In this document: piece by piece, positions 50,357-59,093 of the stretch
Layout of the letters: the number at the start of each line of letters is the position of its first letter
Position numbering within the stretch: the stretch's first letter is position 1
Source: Solwaraspora sp. WMMD1047
GTDB lineage: Bacteria > Actinomycetota > Actinomycetes > Mycobacteriales > Micromonosporaceae
Length of the DNA stretch: 64,000 nt
Direction of reading: 5' to 3'
Assembly: GCF_029626155.1 (NCBI RefSeq)
Contig: NZ_JARUBL010000001.1
Span: 1,488,001 to 1,552,000 of the forward strand
Program-made: the position numbers and the translations under genes
Notes under the pieces: generated by a model
What the model saw: the letters and a program-made list of their open reading frames with translations, nothing else
What the model was told of the DNA's origin: nothing
Database searches by the model: none

Positions 50357-50378
50357 GCGACACGCCCAGACGTGTCGC
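50357..50378. other. 8-bp perfect hairpin
   Basis: GCGACACG-CCCAGA-CGTGTCGC. No adjacent gene end explains it, so a regulatory or recombination site is as likely as a terminator. Confidence 0.4.
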
Positions 50379-50678
50379 AGACGAGGTCGTCGGGTCCGGC
50401 CACTACAGTGACGGCTTGGCGCACCAACCCGGAACTGATTCGCAGAGGGAGATGGAAGTTATAGGTCGCCTCGACGTATACGGGAGGCGAACGCCTTCTG
50501 TCTCGATCGAGGAGAGGTTGCCTGGATGGCGCGTCGGGAACGGCCTACCGGCCGTAGAAGTACCCTGCGAACCAAGACCGATCGGTGGCGGCAAGCAGGA
50601 GAGGTGACAGCACTTCTGCTGAGGATCCTCATGTACGCCGTGGCGCTGGCAGGAATGCTGGCGTCCGGAAACGGGTGC

Positions 50679-50711
50679 GGGCTCACCTGACCCTCAGGGT
50701 CAGATGAGCCC
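50679..50711. terminator. Strong 15-bp-stem hairpin
   Basis: GGGCTCACCTGACCC (50679-50693) pairs with GGGTCAGATGAGCCC (50697-50711) around TCA, with a single C-A mismatch. Stable enough to stop transcription, though no intact gene ends just before it and there is no T-tract. Confidence 0.55.
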
Positions 50712-51027
50712 CCAACCGGGTGGGACGGCCTCCGCCTCGGGCTTCGGAACCATTGGGGCGGGGGTCTTCCCTGCTTCGTTGCAGCACAGAGCATCGCATA
50801 GTGAAGCGCTTGCGCGTCACAACCCGCCGGCGCGTTGCGTCCCCACAGCGCATTAGAGGCTTCGTGAGCGCTTACGTTGCGCGCAGCGCGTAAGTTGTGT
50901 GTGCCCGCGACACCTCGGCCGCGCTTCGGCGGTGTGGCCCGGCGGCCAACGTTCAACCTTCCGCCAGGTAAACGGCCCGCCGCGTGCTGGGGGCGGAAGA
51001 ATTTCGTGTGGGACTGGTTCACAACCG

Positions 51028-51638
51028 GGGTGCGGGTCAACTGCTGGCGGAAGCTCGCCGAGGGGGTGGGCGCCTCGGTCGGGGTCGGTGATCCGGTGGT
51101 GGTGTTCGGGCGGATGTACACCCGGGACTGGACCGACGAGGCGGGTAACCACCGGACTCTCTACGAGATGGAGGCGGTGGCGGTCGGCCACGACCTGTCC
51201 AGGGGGCGGGCGCGGTTCCTGCGCAACCGGCCGAACGTGACAAGCATCGTCGAGGACGCCGAGGCCGATGCCCGGGTGAACGGTGAGCGCACCGAGCCGG
51301 TCCCGGACCACGAGGTGCCGGCCCGCCCGGACGGCCGCGCGTTCGAGGACGACTTCGACCTGCCGGTGCTGCCGGCCGGGGTCCGGGAGATCGAGCGGGA
51401 CAGCCGGGTGCTGCTCGACCGGCTGCCGGGCGAGGGCGACCACGATTCCGACGGTCCGGCCGATGTCGACCTGCCCGGCCGGATCGAGGCCGCCGGGGGT
51501 GGGCCGGTCGGTACGGGTTCGGCCGGCTCGGAAGCCGCCGGAGACCTGGTCGGGGAGGGCCTGGAAGGTGACGGTTCCGACGGCAACGTCGGCGCCGAGG
51601 ACGGTGACGGCGAGGCCGGTGGCCCGCCGCGTCGCGGT
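51028..51638 (+). pseudogene. Second, 5'-truncated ssb copy
   Basis: Matches 46519-47129 with no gaps and few mismatches. It lacks the start codon, the first ~52 codons and the last ~12. The reading frame stays open and runs into the downstream SDR gene's frame, but no ribosome site or start precedes it, so it is probably not translated. It looks like the original 3' end of ssb displaced by an insertion, or a duplication scar. Confidence 0.85.
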
Positions 51639-51737
51639 CTCGGGCCGCCGTGCGCCGTGTCGGGGACCTGCGGAGGTTGGCGGTGGTGCTCCGGGACCGG
51701 TAACGCTGTGGGCAGCTCGGAGAGGGAGGTAATGATC

Positions 51738-52481
51738 ATGTCGGTTCGACCGTCGTTCGTGGTGACCGGGGGCGCGCAGGGCGTCGGCCGGGCGATCACC
51801 GCGCGGCTGGCCCGCGATGGGCACGTCGTCGTGCTGGACGTCGCCGAACGGCCCAGCCGGTGGCACGCCTCCGTCACGCTGGTCATCGGTGATGCCGCCG
51901 ACCCGGATTCGACCCGGGAAGCGGCCGGGAGGGCAGCGGAGGCCGGCCCGCTGGTCGGCTGGGTCAACAACGCCGCGATCTTCCGCGACGCCGGTCTCGG
52001 CGATGCCTCCGCCACCGACGTCCTGGAGCTGATCAACGCGAACCTGGCGATGGCGGTCACCGGGTGCCACACCGCGGTCAACCATTTCCTGGCCAACCAG
52101 CGCGACGGCGCCATCGTCAACGTCTCCTCGCACCAGGCGCAGCGTCCGGTCCGGGGAGCGCTGCCCTATGCGACAGCGAAAGCGGCGATCGAGGGGCTGA
52201 CCCGCGCCGTGGCCGTGGACCACGGGCCGGACGGCATCCGCACCAACGCCGTCGCGCTGGGCTCCATCGCCACCGACCGGTACGAGCAGTACCGGGCCCA
52301 GCACCCCGAAACAGCCGCCCAGCTGGCGGCCCTGCATCCGCAAGGCAGGGTCGGCACCCCAGGCGAAGTGGCGGAGGCCGTCGCGTTCCTGCTGTCGCCG
52401 GCGGCCAGTTTCATCAACGGGGTGATCCTCCCGGTCGACGGCGGACGATCGGCCAACGGACCCGACCCCGAAGCCACCTGA
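51738..52481 (+). CDS. SDR-family oxidoreductase
   Basis: 247 residues from the ATG at 51738 with GGGAGGT about 9 bases upstream (ATG 51732 is closer and less good). Classical SDR motifs: TGGAQGVGRA for NAD(P), WVNNAAI, catalytic Ser in VNVSSHQ and YATAKAAIEG (Tyr-X3-Lys), then a closing INGVILPVDGG. Expected to oxidise or reduce an alcohol/ketone. Substrate unknown. Abuts the displaced ssb fragment. Confidence 0.9.
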   Translation: MSVRPSFVVTGGAQGVGRAITARLARDGHVVVLDVAERPSRWHASVTLVIGDAADPDSTREAAGRAAEAGPLVGWVNNAAIFRDAGLGDASATDVLELINANLAMAVTGCHTAVNHFLANQRDGAIVNVSSHQAQRPVRGALPYATAKAAIEGLTRAVAVDHGPDGIRTNAVALGSIATDRYEQYRAQHPETAAQLAALHPQGRVGTPGEVAEAVAFLLSPAASFINGVILPVDGGRSANGPDPEAT

Positions 52482-52596
52482 CCGGCTCGCCGACCTGGCC
52501 GGCAACCGGTCGTCCCGATCTGCGGTGCGCCCGAGGAGCTGGCCGCCGTGACCTATCCAGAGCTGTCGCAGACCCGCCAGGTGCAGCTCCGACGGC

Positions 52597-53553
52597 CTAA
52601 CCTGACGCGGAGGTTTCACCCTCGATCGACTGGGCGGCCACGCCGGCTGGACGGCTCCCCGCTCCCCGGCTCCTGCTGGTGGTGACCCAGTCCAGGACCA
52701 GCAGCACCACCGCGGTCGTGACGATCGCCATACCGGTAACGAGGACGCTGCTGGTGAACAGCGCTGCCGCGTAGCCGGCTCTGCTGTCCAGAAACGAGTA
52801 GTCCGCGACCAACGCCAGTGCCCCGGTGGCACCTACCCCGACGGTCGCCGACGCCATCGTCGCCGTCCACCGCGCGTTACGACCCGCGACGACCGGAGCC
52901 GATTGCGCCGGCTTGCTGCTGTCCCCAATCGTGGCGACGACAATTCCGGCCACCGCGGTCAACGCGGCAACCAGCAGGAACGCCGCCAGCGAATCGCCGG
53001 CCCGGTGCCAGCCGGCCGAGATCGTGGCCACCGCGGTCGCCGAGACGTAACCGACGCCGATCACCGCGGTCACCATCCGGACCCGGGCCGGGACGACGAA
53101 CAGCACCGCCACCACCACCGAGAACGCCGCCGTGCTGTGCCCACTGGGCAGACTGTTCCAGGTCGCCGGGGTGATCTCCCGCAGTCCGAGATCCGGTCGC
53201 GGCAACACATGCTTCAACACCTGGGTCGCCAGGTTCGCCGCCACCAGCAATCCGACGGCCGCAAGCCCACGAAGGCGCAGCAGCCGCAGCAACGCGATGA
53301 CGGCGACCGCCGCGACCGCGCCGAACAGCGACGCCACCGACACCACGTCCAGGACGCGGTCCACCCCTTCGCTGAGCTGTGGCTGACTCAGACCGGCCCC
53401 CCGCATGGTCCGGTCCCCGAACCGCCGCCCGGGTGTGGTGCGCACGGTCAGCCAGTACACCAGCGCGAACCCGGCGGCGTTGCCGATCGCGACGAGCGCG
53501 AGTCCGGCCACCAGCCGCCATCCGGCCTGACCCACCGTCCTGGTCACGACCAC
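52597..53553 (-). CDS. PAP2-family membrane phosphatase
   Basis: 318 residues from a GTG at 53553. Seven or so hydrophobic segments and the three PAP2 motifs: KHVLPRPDLG (~115), SLPSGHSTAAF (~135), and SAGWHRAGDSLAAF (~185). It should dephosphorylate a lipid phosphate at the membrane (phosphatidate or polyprenyl pyrophosphate). The C-terminal ~100 residues add two to three helices beyond the usual family length. Convergent with the SDR gene. Confidence 0.9.
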   Translation of the reverse strand: MVVTRTVGQAGWRLVAGLALVAIGNAAGFALVYWLTVRTTPGRRFGDRTMRGAGLSQPQLSEGVDRVLDVVSVASLFGAVAAVAVIALLRLLRLRGLAAVGLLVAANLATQVLKHVLPRPDLGLREITPATWNSLPSGHSTAAFSVVVAVLFVVPARVRMVTAVIGVGYVSATAVATISAGWHRAGDSLAAFLLVAALTAVAGIVVATIGDSSKPAQSAPVVAGRNARWTATMASATVGVGATGALALVADYSFLDSRAGYAAALFTSSVLVTGMAIVTTAVVLLVLDWVTTSRSRGAGSRPAGVAAQSIEGETSASG

Positions 53554-53678
53554 CCCGCCTCACCCTGTTCCTGGCTTTCCTGCCGACCGGCGCAGGCACA
53601 CGCTAGTCGCTGAACGGGCGGTGCGGACCACCGGTCTCCGGTGCCGCGAAAGATCGGGTGGCCTGGGCCTGATCACCG

Positions 53679-53714
53679 GGCTCCATCGCCATCGACCGGT
53701 ATGGGCAGTACCGG
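53679..53714 (+). repeat. Short duplicated fragment of the SDR gene
   Basis: 36 bases match 52260-52295 in the SDR coding region at 33 positions (GGCTCCATCGCC at the start, CAGTACCGG near the end). The flanks do not match, so it is a small scar. Not translated as a recognisable protein. Confidence 0.5.
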
Positions 53715-53718
53715 CCGT

Positions 53719-54093
53719 TCAGATCGACCTGCGGCGCGCCCGCCAGAGCCGCAGCGACGAGAGGGCAGCCAACCGCGCCGGCGACGGTTCGGACCGGACG
53801 GCGGGATCTGCGGCGTCCCGGGCCGCCCGGGGCGCCGTCCAGGCCAGAAAGCGGGTGAAGGTCGTCTCGGCCGTGGGTGCGGTCTCCGGGTTGAGCTTGA
53901 GCAGGTCGGCGAGGGCATCGTGCATACAGCTCGTCAGGTAGATCCGCAGCCGGGCCGGGTCGTCCGCGTACTCGTGGAGCAGGGCGAGTCGGGCCTCCCC
54001 GCACGGCCACGGCTGGGCGCATCGCCGGCACAGCCAGAGTGGCCGCTGCGGTACGTGCGCGCGGGGCTGCTGGGCGATCGGGCGACGGCTCAT
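53719..54093 (-). CDS. Actinobacterial conserved protein (WLCRRC-PWPCG family)
   Basis: 124 residues from an ATG at 54093 that overlaps the previous stop (ATGA). The conserved motif WLCRRCAQPWPCGEARLALL holds Cys pairs that may bind zinc, followed by YLTSCMHDALADLLKLNPE and FTRFLAWTA. Small proteins of this type are common next to XRE/DUF397 loci in actinomycetes; function unknown. Coupled to the small Arg/Trp-rich protein gene. Confidence 0.75.
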   Translation of the reverse strand: MSRRPIAQQPRAHVPQRPLWLCRRCAQPWPCGEARLALLHEYADDPARLRIYLTSCMHDALADLLKLNPETAPTAETTFTRFLAWTAPRAARDAADPAVRSEPSPARLAALSSLRLWRARRRSI

Positions 54094-54353
54094 GACGCCC
54101 GTCCGGGCGGGGAAGTGTACCGGCGAATCCGCACGTCGACCTGGTCCGGGTACAGCGGACCACGGTTCATCGGCCGGCGCCGGAGCGGCGCCGAGAGCTG
54201 GTTCGGCGTCGACCGGGTCGGCCCGGACCGGGACCTCGGCCATGGCACGACAGCCAGATCCGGCGAGCCGGGACACCGCCACCGGTATCCACATCGGCAG
54301 TACCGCCATAACCGACGCCAGTCCCGCCGGTGGCGAATCGATCTTGTCGACAT
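54090..54353 (-). CDS. Small Arg/Trp-rich actinobacterial protein
   Basis: 87 residues from an ATG at 54353 with GAGAGG upstream. Contains RHRRDWRRLWRYCRCGYRWR, a conserved basic Cys-containing motif widespread in actinomycetes, then a Pro/Arg-rich tail. Unknown role, probably nucleic-acid or membrane binding. First gene of the two-gene unit divergent from the XRE regulator. Confidence 0.7.
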   Translation of the reverse strand: MSTRSIRHRRDWRRLWRYCRCGYRWRCPGSPDLAVVPWPRSRSGPTRSTPNQLSAPLRRRPMNRGPLYPDQVDVRIRRYTSPPGRAS

Positions 54354-54499
54354 TCTTTCTGCCTCTCTGCGTTCGGTGCTCGGGGCGTACTTGACGCCTC
54401 CGATCCGGTTGTCAGGTGAATCCACCCTGGACCCCGGCGTGAAATGGACAGAAGATGTGTGGTGCTCGCTGGCTGACTATCGGATCGGGAGGTCCCGAG

Positions 54500-55288
54500 T
54501 TGGCAGACATGAATGAGTTTCGCCACACGCTTCGTCGTGAGCGCATGGCGCGCGGCATGTCGCAGGATGCCCTTGGTGCTGAGGTACACATCAGCGGTTC
54601 GCAGATCGGCCACTACGAGAGCGGAAGATCGATTCCGCCCGATGACGTGGCGGCGGCCTTCGACGCGTTCTTCGGTACCGGGGACAAGCTTCGGCAACAG
54701 ACCAAGCAGGCGCGAGGCGAGGCGATCGCTCCCTGGTTGCGGCCCTGGAAGGAGAACGAGGAGCGGTCAACTCTGCTTCGCACCTTCCAGACGAACCTCG
54801 TTCCCGGTCTTCTGCAAACGGAGGCGTACGCCCGGATGGTGCTGGACAACGGTCTGCGAACCGAGGCGCATGTGGCGGAGCTGACTCGGGATCGGATGGC
54901 CCGTCAGGCGGCGACGCTTGGCCGGTCCAACCCGGTCGCGATTTCTGCGATCATGTGCGAACCGGTGCTGCGGACCGGGGACCCGACGATCATGAAAGAA
55001 CAGCTCGAGCACCTGGTGGATATCGGCCACCGGCAGAACGTGCGCATCTGGGTTATCCCTACCAGTGCCGGAGTGCACGCCGGCCACGCCGGACCCTTTG
55101 TCCTCGCCACCTTGACCAACGGTGATCGAATCGGGTACCTCGACGATCAGCTTGAGGGCAAGATCGTCTCCAGCGTCGGTAAGGTGACAGCGCTGGAGAG
55201 GGTGTGGGAGTCTGTTGTCGACTTGGCCCTGCCGGGCCGGTTGTCAAGGGATCTGATCCTGAAGGTGATCGATGAGCACGAGCAGTAG
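54500..55288 (+). CDS. XRE-family regulator with DUF5753 domain
   Basis: 262 residues from the TTG at 54500, favoured because GGGAGG lies 7 bases upstream; the ATG at 54509 is also possible. N-terminal helix-turn-helix (LRRERMARGMSQDALGAEVH, SGSQIGHYESGRSIP), then the DUF5753 domain (RTFQTNLVPGLLQTEAYARM, VWVIPTSAGVHAG-type end, FVLATLTNGDRIGYLDDQLE). Such regulators pair with small DUF397 proteins, as here, and take part in development or stress control in actinomycetes. Confidence 0.9.
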   Translation: MADMNEFRHTLRRERMARGMSQDALGAEVHISGSQIGHYESGRSIPPDDVAAAFDAFFGTGDKLRQQTKQARGEAIAPWLRPWKENEERSTLLRTFQTNLVPGLLQTEAYARMVLDNGLRTEAHVAELTRDRMARQAATLGRSNPVAISAIMCEPVLRTGDPTIMKEQLEHLVDIGHRQNVRIWVIPTSAGVHAGHAGPFVLATLTNGDRIGYLDDQLEGKIVSSVGKVTALERVWESVVDLALPGRLSRDLILKVIDEHEQ

Positions 55289-55463
55289 TCCGAACTGGCG
55301 CAAGTCCAGCCGCAGCGGCAACGGCGGGGACACCTGTGTCGAAGTTGCCGACAACCTGCCCGGCCGGGTGCTGGTTCGGGACACCAAGGACCGCGACGGT
55401 GGCACCCTGGTCTTCGGGTCTGGGGCCTGGACCGCGTTCATCGAACGCACAAAGGCTTGCTAA
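55272..55463 (+). CDS. DUF397-domain protein
   Basis: 63 residues from an ATG at 55272, overlapping the XRE stop by 17 bases. DUF397 pattern: PNWRKSSRSGNGGDTCVEVA, VLVRDTKDRDGGTLVFGSGA and W at the end. These act as partners of XRE/DUF5753 regulators, possibly as anti-regulators. Confidence 0.92.
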   Translation: MSTSSSPNWRKSSRSGNGGDTCVEVADNLPGRVLVRDTKDRDGGTLVFGSGAWTAFIERTKAC

Positions 55464-55679
55464 GCAGACAAAACCTCCCACCCTGCCAGCCGTGATGTAC
55501 CCGGGCTGCCGAGAGCTTCCATGATTGTGGCGCTCTGAGCCGTTGGAAATGGCCAAATTTCACGGCTGAGTGCGTCACGATCATGGGGCACGGCGGTCAG
55601 CTGGGCGGGGGCGCTCGGATTGGCGGGGATGTGGTGTGGGGGCGGGAGCGGGTGTGGGTCGTTACGCTTCCGGCCGGGG

Positions 55680-56723
55680 GTGATCGGGTTGACGGCACGG
55701 GACGGGGCCGGGTGGGTCGGATCGGCGGTGGCAAACGCCGCTGGGCTGGCCATCGGGTACGCGCTGGACGCCGCGCTCGGCGACCCGCGTCGGCTGCACC
55801 CGGTCGCCGGGTACGGGCGAGCGGCCGGGGCGCTCGAACGGCGGCTCTACCGGCCCGACCGGGCGGCCGGCACGGCGTACACGACGCTGGCTGTCGGCGT
55901 ACCCGTGCTGGTGGGTGTCGCGGCCACGGCCGCGACCCGGGGGCGGCCGCTGACCCGCGCGGCGCTTGTCGCCGCCGCCACCTGGACGGTGCTCGGCGGG
56001 CGGACGCTGCGCCACGAGGCGACGGTGCTCGGCAAGTCGCTGCGCCGGGGGAACCTGCCGGCGGCGCGCGGCCGGCTGAGTCACCTCTGCGGGCGTGACC
56101 CGTCGATGCTCGACGAGCCCGAACTCGTCCGCGCCACCGTCGAGTCGGTGGCCGAGAACACCTCCGACGCCGTCGTCGCCCCGCTGCTCTGGGGCGCGGT
56201 CGCCGGCCTGCCCGGACTGCTCGGCTACCGGGCCGCCAACACCCTGGACGCGATGGTCGGGCACCGGTCCGAGCGGTACGCCCGGTTCGGCACCACGGCG
56301 GCCCGGCTGGACGACCTGCTGAATCTGGTGCCGTCCCGGCTGACCGGGCTGCTCACCGTCGCCGCCGCCCCGATCGTGCACGGCGACCGGGCGCGGGCCT
56401 GGCGGGTCTGGCGGCGCGACCGCAACGACCACCCGAGCCCGAACGCCGGGCAGTGCGAGGCGGCGATGGCCGGCGCCCTCGGGGTACGCCTCGGCGGGCG
56501 CAACGTCTATCACGGGCGCAGCGAGACCCGGCCCTTCCTCGGCGACGGCCCCCGGCCGGAGGCCCGGCACATCCGGCGGGCCACCCGGCTCTCCACCGCC
56601 GTCGGGATCGCCGCGCTCGGCGTCGCCGCCCTCGCTTCCGTCGCGTCCGGGCTGGCTTGTCGAGCGGTCGGCGCTGGGACGGGCGGCGCAGGTCAGGCTC
56701 TGAGCCGCCGGCCGGGCGGGTGA
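55680..56723 (+). CDS. cobD: Cobalamin biosynthesis protein CobD/CbiB
   Basis: 347 residues from a GTG at 55680 (TTG at 55689 is an alternative). Membrane protein with [82 protein letters not shown] and [20 protein letters not shown]. Adds the aminopropanol linker to the cobyric acid side chain in B12 synthesis. Its stop overlaps the cobQ start (GTGA), so the two are coupled. Confidence 0.93.
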   Translation: MIGLTARDGAGWVGSAVANAAGLAIGYALDAALGDPRRLHPVAGYGRAAGALERRLYRPDRAAGTAYTTLAVGVPVLVGVAATAATRGRPLTRAALVAAATWTVLGGRTLRHEATVLGKSLRRGNLPAARGRLSHLCGRDPSMLDEPELVRATVESVAENTSDAVVAPLLWGAVAGLPGLLGYRAANTLDAMVGHRSERYARFGTTAARLDDLLNLVPSRLTGLLTVAAAPIVHGDRARAWRVWRRDRNDHPSPNAGQCEAAMAGALGVRLGGRNVYHGRSETRPFLGDGPRPEARHIRRATRLSTAVGIAALGVAALASVASGLACRAVGAGTGGAGQALSRRPGG

Positions 56724-58294
56724 CCGGCGGGCTGCTCGTCGCCGGGACCACATCGGACGCCGGCAAGAGCGTGCTCACCGCCGGAATCTGCCGCTGGCTG
56801 TACCGGCGCGGCGTGGCCGTCGCGCCGTTCAAGGCGCAGAACATGTCGAACAACTCGGCCGTGGTCGTCGGGGCGGACGGGCGGGCCGGCGAGATCGGCC
56901 GGGCGCAGGCCATGCAGGCCGCGGCCTGCGGACTCGAACCCGACCTGCGGTTCAACCCGGTGCTGCTCAAGCCCGGCAGCGACCTCTCCAGCCAGGTGGT
57001 GCTCCTCGGCGAGGCGATGCCGGCGGCCGAACCAGACCAGCCGGCGGGCACGGTGAGCGTCACCGCCGGCAACTTCCGGGCGCTGCGGCCCCGGCTCGCC
57101 CAGACCGCTTTCGACGCGCTCGCTGAGCTGCGGACCGCGTACGACGTGGTGATCTGCGAGGGCGCCGGCAGTCCGGCCGAGATCAACCTGCGGGACACCG
57201 ACTACGTCAACATGGGGCTGGCCCGGCACGCCGGCCTACCCACGATCGTGGTCGGCGACATCGACCGGGGCGGCGTGTTCGCGGCGCTGTTCGGCACCCT
57301 CGCCCTGCTCGAACCCGCCGACCAGGCGCTGCTGGCCGGCTTCGTGATCAACAAGTTCCGCGGCGACCTGGGCCTGCTGCGGCCCGGCCTGGAGATGCTG
57401 CGCCAGGTCACCGGCCGACCCACGTACGGCGTCCTGCCCTGGCACCTCGACCTGTGGCTGGACGCCGAGGACTCGCTCGCCTACGGCCGGATACTGGGCC
57501 GGCCGGCGCCGCCGCGCGGGCCGGACTGGCTGGACGTCGCCGTGGTCCGGCTGCCCCGGGTCTCCAACGCCACCGACGTCGAGGCGCTCGCCACCGAACC
57601 GGGCGTGCGGGTCCGGCTGACCATCGAACCGGCCGAGATCGCCGCCGCCGACCTGGTCGTCATCCCCGGCACGAAGTCCACCGTGGACGATCTGGACTGG
57701 TTGCGCGGTAACGGCCTCGCCGACGCCATCCGGGCGCACGCCGCCGCCGGCCGACCGCTGCTCGGCATCTGCGGCGGCTACCAGATGCTCGGCCGCGCCA
57801 TCCACGACCAGGTGGAGAGCCGCCGGGGCACCGTCGCCGGCCTCGGCCTGCTGCCCATCGAGGTCCGCTTCGCCACCACCAAGACCGTCGGCCGGTCGGT
57901 GGGCACGGCCGCCGGGTCGGTGCCGGTCCGCGGCTACGAGATCCACCACGGGTACGTCTGGCGCACCGACCCCGACCTCACCCCACTGCTCCGGTACGCC
58001 GACGGCCGGACGGAAGGAGCGGCCAGCGGCAACGTGTTCGGCACCCACTGGCACGGCGCCTTCGAGTCCGACGAGTTCCGCCGCCGGTTCCTCACCGAGG
58101 CCGCCCGGCTCGCCGGCCGGCCCGGCTTCCGGGTCGCCCCGGACACCGACTTCGCCGCCGCCCGCACCCGCGCCCTCGACCTGCTCGGCGACCTGGTCGA
58201 GGAACACCTCGACACCGACGCGCTGTGGAAGCTGATCGAGTCCGGCGTCCCGGCGGATCTGCCGATCGTGCCGCCCGGCGCGCCGGCACGATAG
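56720..58294 (+). CDS. cobQ: Cobyric acid synthase
   Basis: 524 residues from a GTG at 56720 overlapping the cobD stop. N-terminal P-loop-like [10 protein letters not shown] (~residues 8-17), [44 protein letters not shown]-terminal glutamine amidotransferase (GATase_3) with Cys351 in [11 protein letters not shown] and the later His in [11 protein letters not shown]. Amidates four carboxylates of adenosyl-cobyrinate diamide using glutamine and ATP. Full length for the family. Confidence 0.95.
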   Translation: MTGGLLVAGTTSDAGKSVLTAGICRWLYRRGVAVAPFKAQNMSNNSAVVVGADGRAGEIGRAQAMQAAACGLEPDLRFNPVLLKPGSDLSSQVVLLGEAMPAAEPDQPAGTVSVTAGNFRALRPRLAQTAFDALAELRTAYDVVICEGAGSPAEINLRDTDYVNMGLARHAGLPTIVVGDIDRGGVFAALFGTLALLEPADQALLAGFVINKFRGDLGLLRPGLEMLRQVTGRPTYGVLPWHLDLWLDAEDSLAYGRILGRPAPPRGPDWLDVAVVRLPRVSNATDVEALATEPGVRVRLTIEPAEIAAADLVVIPGTKSTVDDLDWLRGNGLADAIRAHAAAGRPLLGICGGYQMLGRAIHDQVESRRGTVAGLGLLPIEVRFATTKTVGRSVGTAAGSVPVRGYEIHHGYVWRTDPDLTPLLRYADGRTEGAASGNVFGTHWHGAFESDEFRRRFLTEAARLAGRPGFRVAPDTDFAAARTRALDLLGDLVEEHLDTDALWKLIESGVPADLPIVPPGAPAR

Positions 58295-58298
58295 ACCG

Positions 58299-59018
58299 GT
58301 GGCCTCCTCGACCCTGCTGGAGACGTACCGGGAACTCGCCGGCCGGATCCGCGACCTGCCACCCACCCTCGGACCCTGCCGACTGATCGCCGTGGACGGC
58401 CCGAGCGGCGCCGGCAAGTCCCGCTTCGCCCGCCGGCTCGCCGCGGCCTCCGACGCCACCGCTGGACCCGATCCGGGTGGCGGGTCCGGCCCGGGTGGCG
58501 GAGCCGGTCCGGGCGGCCCGGCCGTCCCCGCCGAGCCGGGCGGCCGGGGCGGCCCGGCCGGCGGAGTGCCGGTGGTCTGCACCGACGACCTGCTCGACGG
58601 CTGGGACGACCAGCTCACCTTCTGGCCGCGGCTGCAGGAGTGGGTGCTCGGGCCGCTGCGGGCCGGCCGGCCGGGCCGCTACCGCCGCTACAGCTGGGTC
58701 CGGCGCGAATTCACCCCGGGCTGGATCACCGTGCCGGCCGCCCCGGTCGTCATCGTCGAAGGGGTCAGCAGCGCCCGCGCTGAGATCGCCCCGGAGCTGG
58801 CCCTCGGGGTGTTCGTCACCGCCCCGGCCGGGCTCCGGCTCGACCGGGTGCTGTCCCGCGACGGCGCCGCGCTGGCGCCGTACCTGGAAAACTGGCGGCG
58901 TGGCGAGGACGCCCATTTCGCCGCGGACCGCACCGCGACCCGGGCCGACCTGGTGGTCGACGGCGCGCCGGCCGTACCCCACAACCCGGATACGGAGTAC
59001 GTCCGCCTGGTGTCCTGA
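58299..59018 (+). CDS. Uridine-kinase-like P-loop protein
   Basis: 239 residues from a GTG at 58299, 4 bp after the cobQ stop. Walker A is AVDGPSGAGKSRFAR (~31-45). An unusual Gly/Pro-rich insert follows (~50-85, GGGSGPGGGAGPGG). Then VCTDDLLDGWDD, RRYSWVRREFTPGWITV, VVIVEGVSSAR and the lid region RLDRVLSRDGAALAPYLENW. Fits the uridine-kinase/AAA family that phosphorylates nucleosides or other small molecules. Substrate unknown; a cobalamin link is suggested only by position. Confidence 0.8.
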   Translation: MASSTLLETYRELAGRIRDLPPTLGPCRLIAVDGPSGAGKSRFARRLAAASDATAGPDPGGGSGPGGGAGPGGPAVPAEPGGRGGPAGGVPVVCTDDLLDGWDDQLTFWPRLQEWVLGPLRAGRPGRYRRYSWVRREFTPGWITVPAAPVVIVEGVSSARAEIAPELALGVFVTAPAGLRLDRVLSRDGAALAPYLENWRRGEDAHFAADRTATRADLVVDGAPAVPHNPDTEYVRLVS

Positions 59019-59093
59019 CCGCGGCCCATAGACGTGGCCCGGCGACTCGGGCACCATCGGCAGGGACGGCCGACCGGCGGAGGGGGGAGCGCG

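Larger units (their letters stand above)
49971..51027. other. ~1-kb region without a supportable gene
   Basis: Open frames here do not resemble coding sequence on either strand. The recombinase's missing N-terminal domain is not found. Two strong hairpins (50357 and 50679) are the only clear structures. Reads as degenerate element DNA. Confidence 0.6.

Noticed and set aside
50877-52481. Continuous frame fusing the ssb fragment to the SDR enzyme
   Set aside because: No start or ribosome site before the ssb part, and a strong ribosome site precedes the SDR ATG. The fusion is an accident of an open frame.
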